Below, piece after piece: positions 52,528-61,997 of a DNA stretch of 64,000 bases. Under the pieces are notes generated by a model. It had not been told where the DNA came from. It worked only from the letters and a program-made list of their open reading frames with translations, and did no database searches. This stretch comes from Bradyrhizobium sp. (GTDB taxonomy: Bacteria; Pseudomonadota; Alphaproteobacteria; Rhizobiales; Xanthobacteraceae), in assembly GCF_004799445.1 (NCBI RefSeq), contig NZ_SSNA01000198.1, forward strand, positions 117,493-181,492, read 5' to 3'. The translations under genes and the position numbers were made by a program. Each line of letters begins with the position of its first letter. The first letter of the stretch is position 1.

Positions 52528-54729
52528 CTAATGCGTCAGCACGATGGAAACCTGGATATGGCCACGCGTACCCATCACCTCCAGCGACACGTCATCGCCG
52601 TGCCGGCGAACGCAAAGATCGACGCTCGAGGGGCCCAGCCGCAGTTCGCGAAGGATCACTTCGTTGAGGAACGTCGGCAGGCGCGGGTTGCGCAGGCGAA
52701 TTTCGCCGCGCTGATCGTCGAATTCAAGCCCGAGTGCGGCCTCCAGCAACGTGAACGGCGTCGCGCTCGCCCAGGCCTGCGGCGCGCAGGCTACCGGGTA
52801 CAGCGTCGGTCCGCGTCCCTTCTCCCGCCGAAAGCCGCAGAACAACTCCGGAAGTCGCCGCAAATCCATATAGGTCGCGGCGTCGAACAGAGCGCCGAAC
52901 ACCTGTTCGACCGAATGTTTGAGGCCGTAACGCGCAAGCCCGAGCGCGATCAGCGCATTGTCGTGCGGCCAGATCGAACCGTCGTGATAGGACATCGGAT
53001 TGTAACGCGCTTCGCCGCGCGCCACGGTGCGGATACCCCAGCCCGTGAAAAAATGCGGGCGCATCAGGTCGGCTGCTACCATGCGGGCGCGATCGGCGCG
53101 CACGATTCCGGTGAACAGCAGTTGCCCAGCATTCGAGGTGCGCACCCTGCACGGCTGTTTGCTGCCGTCGAGCGCGAGCGCATAGGTGCCGAGTTCGTCA
53201 CACCAGAACGCTTCTTCAAAATGCCCGGCGAGTTGTTGCGCCTGGACCTCGAGCTGCCGCGCCCTGTCCGGCAGCCCCATGCGCATGGCGCAACGTGCCG
53301 CCAGCTGCTTGGCGGCAAACACATAGCCCTGGACTTCCGCGAGCGCGATATAGCCTTCGGCGAGCCGCCCGTCGGCATGGAAGATCGCGTCGTAGGAATC
53401 CTTCCAGCCCTGGTTCGCCAAGCCCTGCTCCGACGCGCGCTTATATTCGACAAATCCGTCCCGGTCGGGATCACCCGGCCCGTCGATCCAGTCTAACGCG
53501 GCTTCGATCGACGGCCATAACTCGGCGAGCGTCTCATTGTCGCCCGTGCGTTCGACATAAAGACCGGCCAGCAGAACGAATAGCGGGGTGGCATCGACGC
53601 TGCCATAATATTGCGCGAATGGCACCTCGCGCAGCGAAGCCATTTCGCCGCCCCGCATTTCGTGCAGGATCTTCCCGGGTTCCGCGTCGGCAAGCGGATC
53701 GGTGGTTTTGGCCTGATACAAGGCGAGCCGCTTCAACACGCCGCGCGCGACCCGCGGGTCGATCCACAGCATCTGCAGTGCAGTAATGATGCCGTCGCGA
53801 CCGAATGTCGTTGAATACCAGGGGATCCCCGCATAGGGATACCGCCCCTGCGGCGTATCCGTCATCAACATGTTGAGGTCCGCCATCGACTGGCACAGCA
53901 CCTCGTTGAAGATATTGTTCGACGTTTCGATGCTGGTGGCGCCTTTCGTGGACTGGCGCATCTCGCGGCGATGCGCGAGCAGGCCGCGAAAGAACGGCAC
54001 CGATCTCGGCGCCGCCGGCTTGTTGCAGGACGCAACAACGAACAGCGACCTCGCCTGTTGTGGCGCCAGATCGAGATGATAGGTCGCGGCGTTCGCCGCA
54101 AGCCGTGTCGGGCGCGGCTCGAACTGAAGCGCCGTACCGCGGGATTTGCCGTCGAGCCCGGTGTATTCGAGCACGACGTCGGCAGCACCGAGCAATTTGC
54201 TGGAGCCGATGCCGCGGCGCGGCCGACGCTCGCCCCGGACCTCAAACAGATCGGCGAAGTCGTTATCGAACAGCAGCGTCAGCTCGAAGCTAGCCGGATT
54301 TTCACTGTGATTCTGCACGCCAATGCGCTGATAGGCCGATCCGCGCCACAGGAAGATCGTGCGCACGATGTGCAGCATGTCCTTCGGCAGCACGATCCGG
54401 CCGTTGCGATAGACGTCGGGATTGGTGAGATCTACCGTCAGCGCGGAATTGTCGTCACGCAGATTCGAGCCCAATAACAACGGCTGCACCTGGTCGAGCA
54501 CGAGTTCGAGCCGGGCAAGATAGCGGGTGTCCGCGTTGAACAGGCCATCGGGTCCGCCGGCGGAAGCGCCGATGTCGCCATGGCTGTCGAGCACGATGAA
54601 CGTGTCGTCGTGCTTGAGCGAGCGGCGCGGTCGCGCCGCCGGCCCGGTCATCGGGATGTAGAACGGCGATTCCGTGACCGTCTCCATGGTCCGGATCGTC
54701 GTGATTTGGGTCACGGCTTCAGCTGACAT
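52528..54729 (-). CDS. Glycogen debranching enzyme (amylo-alpha-1,6-glucosidase)
   Basis: 733 residues. An N-terminal GDE_N-type beta domain (FIVLDSHGDIGASAGGPDGL, FNADTRYLARLEL) is followed by an alpha/alpha six-hairpin glycosidase domain (YAGIPWYSTTFGRDGIITAL, RYNPMSYHDGSIWPHDNALI) that supplies the acidic catalytic residues. It would release alpha-1,6 branches from glycogen or a related glucan in the cytosol. It follows the ABC exporter gene by 59 bases on the same strand, so the EcfG-type promoter upstream may drive both. Confidence 0.9.
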   Translation of the reverse strand: MSAEAVTQITTIRTMETVTESPFYIPMTGPAARPRRSLKHDDTFIVLDSHGDIGASAGGPDGLFNADTRYLARLELVLDQVQPLLLGSNLRDDNSALTVDLTNPDVYRNGRIVLPKDMLHIVRTIFLWRGSAYQRIGVQNHSENPASFELTLLFDNDFADLFEVRGERRPRRGIGSSKLLGAADVVLEYTGLDGKSRGTALQFEPRPTRLAANAATYHLDLAPQQARSLFVVASCNKPAAPRSVPFFRGLLAHRREMRQSTKGATSIETSNNIFNEVLCQSMADLNMLMTDTPQGRYPYAGIPWYSTTFGRDGIITALQMLWIDPRVARGVLKRLALYQAKTTDPLADAEPGKILHEMRGGEMASLREVPFAQYYGSVDATPLFVLLAGLYVERTGDNETLAELWPSIEAALDWIDGPGDPDRDGFVEYKRASEQGLANQGWKDSYDAIFHADGRLAEGYIALAEVQGYVFAAKQLAARCAMRMGLPDRARQLEVQAQQLAGHFEEAFWCDELGTYALALDGSKQPCRVRTSNAGQLLFTGIVRADRARMVAADLMRPHFFTGWGIRTVARGEARYNPMSYHDGSIWPHDNALIALGLARYGLKHSVEQVFGALFDAATYMDLRRLPELFCGFRREKGRGPTLYPVACAPQAWASATPFTLLEAALGLEFDDQRGEIRLRNPRLPTFLNEVILRELRLGPSSVDLCVRRHGDDVSLEVMGTRGHIQVSIVLTH

Positions 54730-54788
54730 TTGACCTCGATCGCCTCCCCGAGCGTTAAGATGAGTGCACTCAACGCTACTATCGCAGA

Positions 54789-56552
54789 TCAGGCCGCGTG
54801 CTGCGCAAGGCGGCTCATTTCCAGCGTTACCAGTTCACGGTAGGGACCCTGGCCCTGCATCAGGCGATCTGGCGGGCCGTCTTCGATGATCTTGCCGGCT
54901 TTCAGCATCACCACCCGGTCGAAATTCCGCAGGGTCGCAAGACGGTGGGCAATGGCGATGACGGTTCGTCCACGCATCAGTCGGCCGAGCGCCTCGCGTA
55001 TCGCCTCCTCTGATTCACCGTCGAGCGCCGCGGTCGCTTCATCCAGCAGCAGAATCGGCGCGTCCTTGAGGAACGCACGCGCGATCGCGATACGCTGCCG
55101 CTGGCCGCCCGAAAATTTCACACCGCGATCCCCGACCATGGTCGCAAGCCCCTCCGGCAGGGTCTCGACGAAATCGCAGCGCGCCGCGATCGCCGCGCGC
55201 AATACCTCGTCGTCGGTCGCATTCGGGCGCCCGTATCGGATGTTTTCCATGATCGACCGATGAAACAGCGAAATGTCCTGCGGCACAACTGAAATCGCCG
55301 CGCGCAGACTTTGCTGCGTGACACGCGCAATATCCTGACCGTCGATGGTGATACTGCCGTGCTGGACGTCGTAGAATCGCTGCAGGAGAACAAACAGGCT
55401 GGATTTTCCGCCGCCGGATTGACCGACCAGACCGACCCGCTGCCCCGGCTGGATGCGGAGGCTGAATCTGTCGAACACCCCCAGTCCGCCGGGATAGCGA
55501 AACGAAATGTTGTTAAAGGCAATCGCCGCGCCGCTTTTGATCAGAGGCTCGGCCTCCGGGTGGTCACGCAGTTCGTGCGGAAGCAACAGGGTGGCGATCG
55601 CTTCGGTCAACCTGGCAACATGCTGGGTAACGTCGACCAGCGCCACAGCGAGATCGCGGGTAGCGCTCAAAATGGAAAGTCCGAGCGTGCAGACCAGCAC
55701 GACGTCACCCGTAGTAGCCGCGCCGCGCTGCCAGAGCACAATGGCCCAGGCGAGCAGCGCGATCGTCAGCACGACGGTGATCGCGGCGTGCGTGATCCGG
55801 AGCTTTTCGAGATAACGCAGGCTGCGGCCCCGCGCCGTCAATTCCCGGTTGACGGTGGCATCAAACCGGTCGTGCTCGAAACTGAGGCCGCAAAATGCCC
55901 GCACCAGCGGCATGTTGTTGATGACATCGACCATCTCGCCATCGACGGCCGCGGCCTTGTTCGCGAAGTCGTCATGCAAGGGCTTGCCGGCGGCGGCGAG
56001 ATGAAACATCGCGACTACCATCGCCCCGGCGACGACAACCAGTCCCCCCGCCATCACCGGACTGACGGTCCCGATCAGGGCAATCGCCGCGACGGTCGCA
56101 ATACACGGCGGCAGTACGTTCCAGACAAACATGTTCTCGACGGTGAAGACGGCATTGGATGTGGCGGTAATGCGGCTGGTCAGCATTCCCGGCAACCGGT
56201 CCGAGAAATAGCTCGGCGCGTGACCGGTCAGATGACGGAAAATATCGCGGCGCAAATCGCCGGTGACGCCCACGAACGTGAAGCTTGCCGTCCAGCTGGC
56301 GATCCGCCACAGAAAATTATCCGCCGCTATCAGCGACATGAGAAAAACGAATGCCAGCCATACGCCACCCGCGCTGGCCGGTCCCGCCGACAGACCGTCG
56401 ACCAGATACTTCACGCCATATTGCGTGCCTACCGAACAGGCAACGGCGGCAACCACGGTCGTCAAAATGACGACATGCGATGCCAGACGCTGGCGCAGGT
56501 AGCGCAGCACAAAAGGGAGCGGACGATTGGCGTATCCTGAGAGATTATCCAT
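54789..56552 (-). CDS. ABC exporter half-transporter (fused membrane and ATPase domains)
   Basis: 587 residues. The N-terminal six-helix exporter domain covers about 1-310. The ATPase domain follows, with Walker A GQSGGGKSS, signature FSGGQRQRIAIARAF, Walker B ILLLDEATAALD and H-loop IAIAHRLATL, so all parts are intact and it probably works as a homodimer. The substrate is unknown; lipid, drug or glycan export are possible. Next to glycogen and glycosyltransferase genes, a glycan is tempting but unproven. A divergent EcfG-type promoter lies about 60 bases upstream. Confidence 0.92.
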   Translation of the reverse strand: MDNLSGYANRPLPFVLRYLRQRLASHVVILTTVVAAVACSVGTQYGVKYLVDGLSAGPASAGGVWLAFVFLMSLIAADNFLWRIASWTASFTFVGVTGDLRRDIFRHLTGHAPSYFSDRLPGMLTSRITATSNAVFTVENMFVWNVLPPCIATVAAIALIGTVSPVMAGGLVVVAGAMVVAMFHLAAAGKPLHDDFANKAAAVDGEMVDVINNMPLVRAFCGLSFEHDRFDATVNRELTARGRSLRYLEKLRITHAAITVVLTIALLAWAIVLWQRGAATTGDVVLVCTLGLSILSATRDLAVALVDVTQHVARLTEAIATLLLPHELRDHPEAEPLIKSGAAIAFNNISFRYPGGLGVFDRFSLRIQPGQRVGLVGQSGGGKSSLFVLLQRFYDVQHGSITIDGQDIARVTQQSLRAAISVVPQDISLFHRSIMENIRYGRPNATDDEVLRAAIAARCDFVETLPEGLATMVGDRGVKFSGGQRQRIAIARAFLKDAPILLLDEATAALDGESEEAIREALGRLMRGRTVIAIAHRLATLRNFDRVVMLKAGKIIEDGPPDRLMQGQGPYRELVTLEMSRLAQHAA

Positions 56553-56613
56553 ATGGCTGCAAAACCCGCTGGAGGAGAACGAAAGGCCGATCCGAAGATG
56601 TTCCGTGTGATCG

Positions 56614-56639
56614 AACGGCGGATGCCGCTCTGCAGTTCC
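56614..56639 (-). promoter_or_regulatory. EcfG-type general stress promoter, ABC exporter side
   Basis: On the minus strand GGAAC-N17-CGTT fits the alphaproteobacterial EcfG consensus GGAAC-N16/17-CGTT exactly. The expected start of transcription near 56605 leaves a leader of about 50 bases. Confidence 0.65.
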
Positions 56640-56744
56640 CCTGCGCGGCTGCGCAAAAATTCTGCAATGCTGACAACGGCCGAAGCGTGATGGGGTGTGA
56701 TGGCATCAACAAGACCATCACGTGGAAGAAGTACGCTCCTTGTG

Positions 56745-56769
56745 GGAACTTCGCACATGCGGAAACGTT
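56745..56769 (+). promoter_or_regulatory. EcfG-type general stress promoter, glycosyltransferase side
   Basis: GGAAC-N16-CGTT on the plus strand, an exact consensus match, 74 bases upstream of the glycosyltransferase ATG. It forms a divergent pair with the promoter at 56614-56639. Confidence 0.65.
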
Positions 56770-56843
56770 CCCTCTGCGGCATGCCTGGTGCCGACCGGGT
56801 GATGGGGGCTTTCTCATCGATGACAACGATAGGAGACGGATAG

Positions 56844-57911
56844 ATGCGCATCGCGCAGGTTGCTCCGCTGACGGAGGCTGTTCCGCCCAAACTTTATGGC
56901 GGAACCGAGCGGGTGGTACACTGGCTGACCGAGGAACTGGTAGCACTAGGGAACGACGTCACGCTGTTCGCCAGCGGCGATTCCCAAACCTCCGCGAAGC
57001 TCGACGCGACCTGGCCAAAGGCGCTGCGTCTTGACGGATCCGTCCGCGATCCCAATGCGCTGCATATGGTGATGCTGGAGCGCGTCCGGCAAAAATGCGA
57101 CGATGAAGAGTTCGACTTTCTGCATTTTCACCTCGACTACTATCCGTTTTCGTTGTTCTCCCGCCAGCCGACCCCGTTTCTGACTACCCTGCACGGCCGG
57201 CTCGATCTGCCCGAGCATCAGCCGGTGTTCACCACCTTCTCTTCTGTTCCGGTGATTTCGATCTCGAATGCCCAGCGGCGTCCGGTGCCGCAGGCCAACT
57301 GGGTTCGCACCATCCACCACGGCCTGCCGGAAAAACTGCTGACGCCGCGACCGGTGACTCCCGGCTATCTGGCCGTGCTCGGTCGGATCGCGCCGGAAAA
57401 GGGTGTCGATCGCGCCATCAAGATCGCCATCCGGTGCGGCATTCCCCTGAAGATCGCGGCGAAGGTCGATCGGGCCGATCAGGACTATTACGATGAAATC
57501 GTCCGTCCCCTGATCGACCACCCCCTTGTCGAATACATCGGCGAGATCGGCGATCACGAAAAATCGGACTTTCTCAGCGGCGCGATCGGACTGCTCGTTC
57601 CGATCGACTGGCCGGAGCCGTTCGGCCTTGTCATGATCGAAGCCATGGCTTGCGGCACCCCGGTCATCGCCTACAACCGCGGCTCGGTTCCCGAAATCAT
57701 CGACGAAGGCTTGACGGGCTTTATCGTCGAGGACGAAATCAGCGCGGTTTCCGCGGTCGGCCGGCTGTCCCAGCTGAATCGGGAGGCGATCCGGCAACAA
57801 TTCGAGACGCGATTCACCGCCCGACGGATGGCGCTCGATTATCTCGCCGCCTATCGCAGCCTGACGGAGGCGGCCGCGCCACGTATCAAACTGGTGAGCA
57901 GCGCGGAATAG
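56844..57911 (+). CDS. GT4-family glycosyltransferase
   Basis: 355 residues from an ATG with AGGAGA eight bases upstream. It is a GT-B fold protein: N-terminal acceptor domain with GGTERVVHWLTEELVALGND, C-terminal donor domain with GRIAPEKGVDRAI and the E-x7-E region EPFGLVMIEAMACGTPVIAY. It transfers a sugar from a nucleotide donor to an unknown acceptor; trehalose- or glycan-related products are typical for this subgroup. It is divergent from the ABC exporter and convergent with a GntR gene. Confidence 0.9.
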   Translation: MRIAQVAPLTEAVPPKLYGGTERVVHWLTEELVALGNDVTLFASGDSQTSAKLDATWPKALRLDGSVRDPNALHMVMLERVRQKCDDEEFDFLHFHLDYYPFSLFSRQPTPFLTTLHGRLDLPEHQPVFTTFSSVPVISISNAQRRPVPQANWVRTIHHGLPEKLLTPRPVTPGYLAVLGRIAPEKGVDRAIKIAIRCGIPLKIAAKVDRADQDYYDEIVRPLIDHPLVEYIGEIGDHEKSDFLSGAIGLLVPIDWPEPFGLVMIEAMACGTPVIAYNRGSVPEIIDEGLTGFIVEDEISAVSAVGRLSQLNREAIRQQFETRFTARRMALDYLAAYRSLTEAAAPRIKLVSSAE

Positions 57912-57924
57912 CGCTTCTTTGGGA

Positions 57925-58668
57925 TTAATGGGCCGGCGCAGGATCGGCTTTGCCGAAGCGCCGCTCATAATCCTTGATATAGGCTTCCGGGGAAGGCTGC
58001 AGGTGGCGCCGGGTCAGCGCCACCAGCTCGTCCCGACGCGAACCACGAAGCGCCTTGATCATATCCAGATGGTCCCGGCGGGCGCGGTCGAGCGAGTCGG
58101 GAAATGCATTCGCATAAGAACGGATGCCGTATACCTTCTGGGCAAGCAGATCGATGGTTTCGATCAGACAGGCGTTGCCGCACAGACCAAATAAAATTTG
58201 GTGAAAACTGAGGTTGCTGTAGAAGACCGTCAGCAAGTCGCCTTCGGCGATGGCCGCGGTATGCCGGCGCTGCACTTCCTCCAGCCGCCCGATATCTGCT
58301 GCGGCAACCGGAAACGGGATGATGCGGACCGCCATCACCTCCAGCTCTTCACGAACCGCGTAGATTTCCCTTACTTCCTGTGGCGTTAATCCGCGCACCA
58401 GCGCACCACGGTTCGGGATACGTCCGACCAGGCCCTTCTTCTCGAGTTCGAAGAGCGCGAGTCTGACGTCCCCGCGATGGGTCTGGAACAGGTCACAGAG
58501 ATCCTGCTCGATCAAGCGCTCCCGCGGTTGACGCCGGCCCAGGACTATGTCCTCCTCGATGCGCTTGGCGATCAGGACGGCAGCCGGTTCTCGCGGTCGC
58601 GGCGCCGGTATCTGACGGGATCCTGGCGTTCGGACCGTCGCGCGTTTGGCTGGTTTTCCGACCATCAT
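57925..58668 (-). CDS. GntR-family (FadR/FCD-type) transcriptional regulator
   Basis: 247 residues; two adjacent ATGs (58668, 58665) could start it. After a basic tail of 30 residues comes the winged helix (ERLIEQDLCDLFQTHRGDVR, LALFELEKKGLVGRIPNRGA) and an FCD domain (EVREIYAVREELEVMAVRII, LSFHQILFGLCGNACLIETI). It is divergent from the five-gene ABC importer and is the obvious local regulator, most likely relieved by the imported compound or its breakdown product. Confidence 0.9.
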   Translation of the reverse strand: MMVGKPAKRATVRTPGSRQIPAPRPREPAAVLIAKRIEEDIVLGRRQPRERLIEQDLCDLFQTHRGDVRLALFELEKKGLVGRIPNRGALVRGLTPQEVREIYAVREELEVMAVRIIPFPVAAADIGRLEEVQRRHTAAIAEGDLLTVFYSNLSFHQILFGLCGNACLIETIDLLAQKVYGIRSYANAFPDSLDRARRDHLDMIKALRGSRRDELVALTRRHLQPSPEAYIKDYERRFGKADPAPAH

Positions 58669-58759
58669 TTCCCCGATTTCGACGACAGGCCCCGGCCGCC
58701 CGAAGCCGCCAAAAGCATCACCAGCCGACCATCGTTTTCAATTTCGAAAGTAAAACTGA

Positions 58760-58792
58760 TAACCGTATTGTAAACAATCTTGAATGCGGTTA
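58760..58792. promoter_or_regulatory. Candidate GntR operator upstream of the ABC importer operon
   Basis: In the AT-rich divergent gap, attgt-aa-acaat (58767-58778) sits within a wider pair taaccg (58760-58765) / cggtta (58787-58792). FadR-type regulators bind short TNGT...ACNA palindromes; the spacing here is one base short of that consensus. Confidence 0.4.
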
Positions 58793-58866
58793 CCATTTAA
58801 AAAAATGCGCGGACAGCAAACAAGCGGGCGCGAGCCGTTATCGTGGCCTTATCAGGGGGAAATGGC

Positions 58867-60120
58867 ATGCAGAAAGCTCGCAAGGATTCCGCCGGCACTA
58901 AAGCCCGCCCACACCAGGCCTCGTCGAAGCGGCAGGGTCGCCGCGAATTTCTCATCAAGACCGGAGGCATCCTCGCCGCCGGTGCATTCGGCGCGGTGCC
59001 GCTGCGCGGCTGGGCGGCCGATCCGGTCAATATCGGCGCGCTTTATCCGACCACCGGAAGCATGGCGCAGATCGGCGTCGGCTGCGTCGCCGCCGCCAAG
59101 CTCGCCGTCGAAATGGTCAATGATGCCGGCGGCATCAAGTCGCTGGGCGGCGCCAAGCTCAATCTGATCGTCTCCGACGTGCAGAGCGACACCACGGTGA
59201 CGCGCACCGAAACCGACCGCCTCATCACCGGCAACAAGCTGTCGGCGATCCACGGCTGCTATGCCAGCGCCCTCACCTTGATCGCAAGCGAAGTGGCGGA
59301 GCGCGCCAAGGTGCCGATCATCACCGGCTCCAGCTCGGACATGCTGAACAAGGGCCGCACCTACACCTTCACGCCGTTCGCGCGCGCCTCGCAATTCGCC
59401 CGCGCGCAGTTGCAGATGGCAAAACTCGTCAGCGATACGCCGAAGGTGGCCGTCATCTTCGAGAATACCGCGTTCGGCACCTCGACGTCGAACGGCCTGA
59501 AGGAGCTCGCGCCCGGAGAGGGCGTCGAAATCGTGATGTTCGAGCCCTATTCGGCCGGATTTACCGACGCCAGCCCGCTGATCAACAAGGTGAAGTCATC
59601 GGGCGCCAATGCGCTGTTCTCGGTCTCCTATCTGAACGACCTCATTCTGATCGTGCGGACCGTCAAGCAATTCGGTCTCAACGTCTCGATCAATGGCGGC
59701 TCCGGCGGCTTTGTCATTCCGGACTTCTACAAGAATGTCGGCAAGCTCGCCGAAGGACTGCAGGGCGTGGCACACTGGAACCACGATGTCAGCGACGACG
59801 CCCAGAAGGTGAACGTCGAATTCAAGAAGCGCACCGGTGAATTCCTGTTCGAATATGCCGGCGGCCTGGTCGCGCAGACCTTCATGCTGGCCGATGCGCT
59901 GGAGCGCGCGGGCTCGGCCGATCCGCAAAAGGTCCGCGAGGCCTTGTCGACGCTCGACGTCTCCTCCGGCTATGCGGCGATGGCGCCGGGCGGCAAGGTC
60001 AAGTTCGGACCCGACGGCAAGAACATCTACGGACACCCGGTCGGCGTGCAGTGGCAGGACGGCGATCTCGCCAGCGTCTTCCCGAAGGAAGACGCCCGCA
60101 AGCCGCTGCTGAAGATCTAG
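58867..60120 (+). CDS. Branched-chain amino-acid-type ABC transporter substrate-binding protein
   Basis: 417 residues from ATG 58867 with GGGGGA upstream; a GTG at 58843 lacks a site. The twin-arginine signal (RQGRREFLIKTGGILAAGAF, cut near GWAA-DP) suggests Tat export. The mature part is a type-I periplasmic-binding fold of the LivK/Leu-Ile-Val family (NIGALYPTTGSMAQIG, GGIKSLGGAKLNLIVSDVQS). Substrates of this family range from amino acids to urea, amides and aromatic acids, and the sequence does not decide. It is the first gene of a five-gene operon. Confidence 0.92.
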   Translation: MQKARKDSAGTKARPHQASSKRQGRREFLIKTGGILAAGAFGAVPLRGWAADPVNIGALYPTTGSMAQIGVGCVAAAKLAVEMVNDAGGIKSLGGAKLNLIVSDVQSDTTVTRTETDRLITGNKLSAIHGCYASALTLIASEVAERAKVPIITGSSSDMLNKGRTYTFTPFARASQFARAQLQMAKLVSDTPKVAVIFENTAFGTSTSNGLKELAPGEGVEIVMFEPYSAGFTDASPLINKVKSSGANALFSVSYLNDLILIVRTVKQFGLNVSINGGSGGFVIPDFYKNVGKLAEGLQGVAHWNHDVSDDAQKVNVEFKKRTGEFLFEYAGGLVAQTFMLADALERAGSADPQKVREALSTLDVSSGYAAMAPGGKVKFGPDGKNIYGHPVGVQWQDGDLASVFPKEDARKPLLKI

Positions 60121-60135
60121 CGCCGGTCAAGCCAG

Positions 60136-61005
60136 ATGTGGGAGACAGTGGCCCAGGCCGTCATCAACGGCCTGCTCATCGGCGGCATCTACGCGCTGGT
60201 CAGCATCGGCGTCACGCTGATCTTCGGCGTGGTCAAGATCGTCAATTTCGCCCAGGGCGAATTCGTGATGATCGGGATGTACATCAGCTTTTTTCTCGCC
60301 AACCAGTTCGGCATCGATCCCCTGCTCTCGCTGTTCGTGTCGATGCCGGTGCTGTTCGTGGTCGGCGTCCTGGTCCAGCATTTCCTGATCCGGCGGGTGC
60401 TCGGACCCAACGACATGCCCCAGATCTTCCTGACCTTCGCGCTGTCGCTGCTGCTTTTGAACCTCGCTTTGATGCTGTTTTCGGCCAACTATCGCACGGT
60501 CCACACCTCCTATTCCGACGAAGCGCTGCATGTCGGCGGGCTTTATATCCCGGTGGCGAAACTGATCGCCTTCGTGGTCGCGATGGCGCTGAGCGCCGCA
60601 CTCTGGGTGTTCCTGCACACCACCGATCTCGGCAAGGCGATGCGCGCCGCCTCGCAGAACCGTGACGTGGCGATGCTGATGGGCATCAACCCCAACCGCG
60701 TGTTCTGCGTCGCACTTGGCATTGCGCTGGCGCTGGCCGGCGCCGCCGGCTCGCTGTTGATGCCGTTCTATTCGGCCTATCCGTTCGTCGGCCAGGTGTT
60801 CGTGCTGATGGCCTTTGTAGCGGTTGTGCTGGGGACACTGGGCAATGTGATGGGCGCCTTGATCGCCAGCCTGATGATGGGGGTCGCCGAGTCGCTCGGC
60901 GTACAATATGTCGGCGCCGACTCCGGATTGATCGTGGTGTTCGCGATGCTGCTGCTGACGCTCGCCTTCAAGCCGACCGGCCTTGGCGGAGGACGAGCCC
61001 GATGA
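60136..61005 (+). CDS. livH: Branched-chain amino-acid-type ABC permease, LivH family
   Basis: 289 residues with about eight membrane helices. It shows the LivH opening NGLLIGGIYALVSIGVTLIF, GVVKIVNFAQGEFVMIGMY and the cytoplasmic EAA-like loop GKAMRAASQNRDVAMLMGIN. It forms half of the inner-membrane channel. It follows the binding-protein gene by 15 bases, and its last four bases overlap livM. Confidence 0.95.
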   Translation: MWETVAQAVINGLLIGGIYALVSIGVTLIFGVVKIVNFAQGEFVMIGMYISFFLANQFGIDPLLSLFVSMPVLFVVGVLVQHFLIRRVLGPNDMPQIFLTFALSLLLLNLALMLFSANYRTVHTSYSDEALHVGGLYIPVAKLIAFVVAMALSAALWVFLHTTDLGKAMRAASQNRDVAMLMGINPNRVFCVALGIALALAGAAGSLLMPFYSAYPFVGQVFVLMAFVAVVLGTLGNVMGALIASLMMGVAESLGVQYVGADSGLIVVFAMLLLTLAFKPTGLGGGRAR

Positions 61006-61988
61006 TGGCGCACCGCCCAAGTGCCCGCGGCATCGTCCTTTTGGCGGTCGGGATCGCGATCCTGATCGCGCTGCCGCAGGTGGTAACGAGTTCGTTCGCG
61101 ATCGATATCTTCATCCGCATCCTCTTGTTCTCCTTCATCGGCATCGCCTGGAATCTGATGGGCGGATACGCCAAGCAATTGTCGCTCGGGCATGCCGCCT
61201 ATTTCGGACTGGGCGCCTACACCTCGACCATCCTGCAGATCGATTTCAACATCTCGCCCTGGATCGGGATGATCGCCGGCGGCGTGGTCGCGATGCTGGC
61301 GAGCCTGCCGATCGGCTGGCTGTGCTTCCGCCTGCGCGGCCCCTATTTCACCATCGCCACCATCGCGACCGCGCAGGCCCTGATGCTGATCTTTCTCAAG
61401 TTTCGTGATCTGGCCTGGGGCGCCGAGGGCACCACCATCCCGAACCTCGGCTCGGCGCCGCTGATGATGCAGTTCGAGACCAAGGCGGCGTACTATTATG
61501 TGGTGCTGGGCCTGCTCGTGGTCGGGCTCGCCGTCACCTATGTGATCGAGCGATCCTGGATGGGATATTATCTGGTCGCCATCGGCGAGGATGAAGACGC
61601 CGCCGAGGCGATCGGCGTCAACGCTCCAAAAATCAAGCGCGACATCTATCTGATCAGCTCGTTTCTGACCGCGCTCGCCGGCACGTTCTATACGCAATAC
61701 ATCTACTTCATCGATCCGGCGACGGCGTTTTCCTTCAACATCTCGATCGAGGCGGCGCTGGTGTCGATCGTCGGCGGGATCGGGACGCTGTGGGGCCCGG
61801 TGATCGGCACCGTGCTTCTGGAGACGACGTCGACGCTGCTGCAGAGCTGGCTCGGCAGCTCGATCGGCGGCGTGCAGCTGACCGTGTACAGCCTGATCCT
61901 GATGGCGGTGATCCTGTGGCGGCCGACCGGGCTGATGGGCATGATCAGCGAAGCCTGGCATCGCCACCGCAAACCGGCGCAGGCGTAA
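61002..61988 (+). CDS. livM: Branched-chain amino-acid-type ABC permease, LivM family
   Basis: 328 residues with nine or so membrane helices and the LivM signature WNLMGGYAKQLSLGHAAYFG. The coupling loop is SWMGYYLVAIGEDEDAAEAI and the C-terminal motif GGIGTLWGPVIGTVLLE. It pairs with LivH. Start overlaps livH by four bases (ATGA), indicating coupled translation. Confidence 0.95.
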   Translation: MMAHRPSARGIVLLAVGIAILIALPQVVTSSFAIDIFIRILLFSFIGIAWNLMGGYAKQLSLGHAAYFGLGAYTSTILQIDFNISPWIGMIAGGVVAMLASLPIGWLCFRLRGPYFTIATIATAQALMLIFLKFRDLAWGAEGTTIPNLGSAPLMMQFETKAAYYYVVLGLLVVGLAVTYVIERSWMGYYLVAIGEDEDAAEAIGVNAPKIKRDIYLISSFLTALAGTFYTQYIYFIDPATAFSFNISIEAALVSIVGGIGTLWGPVIGTVLLETTSTLLQSWLGSSIGGVQLTVYSLILMAVILWRPTGLMGMISEAWHRHRKPAQA

Positions 61989-61997
61989 GGGCATATC

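Noticed and set aside
54731..54744. TTGACCTCGATCGC before the debranching gene as a FixK box
   Set aside because: Only seven of ten positions match and it touches the start codon, so an activator could not work from there.
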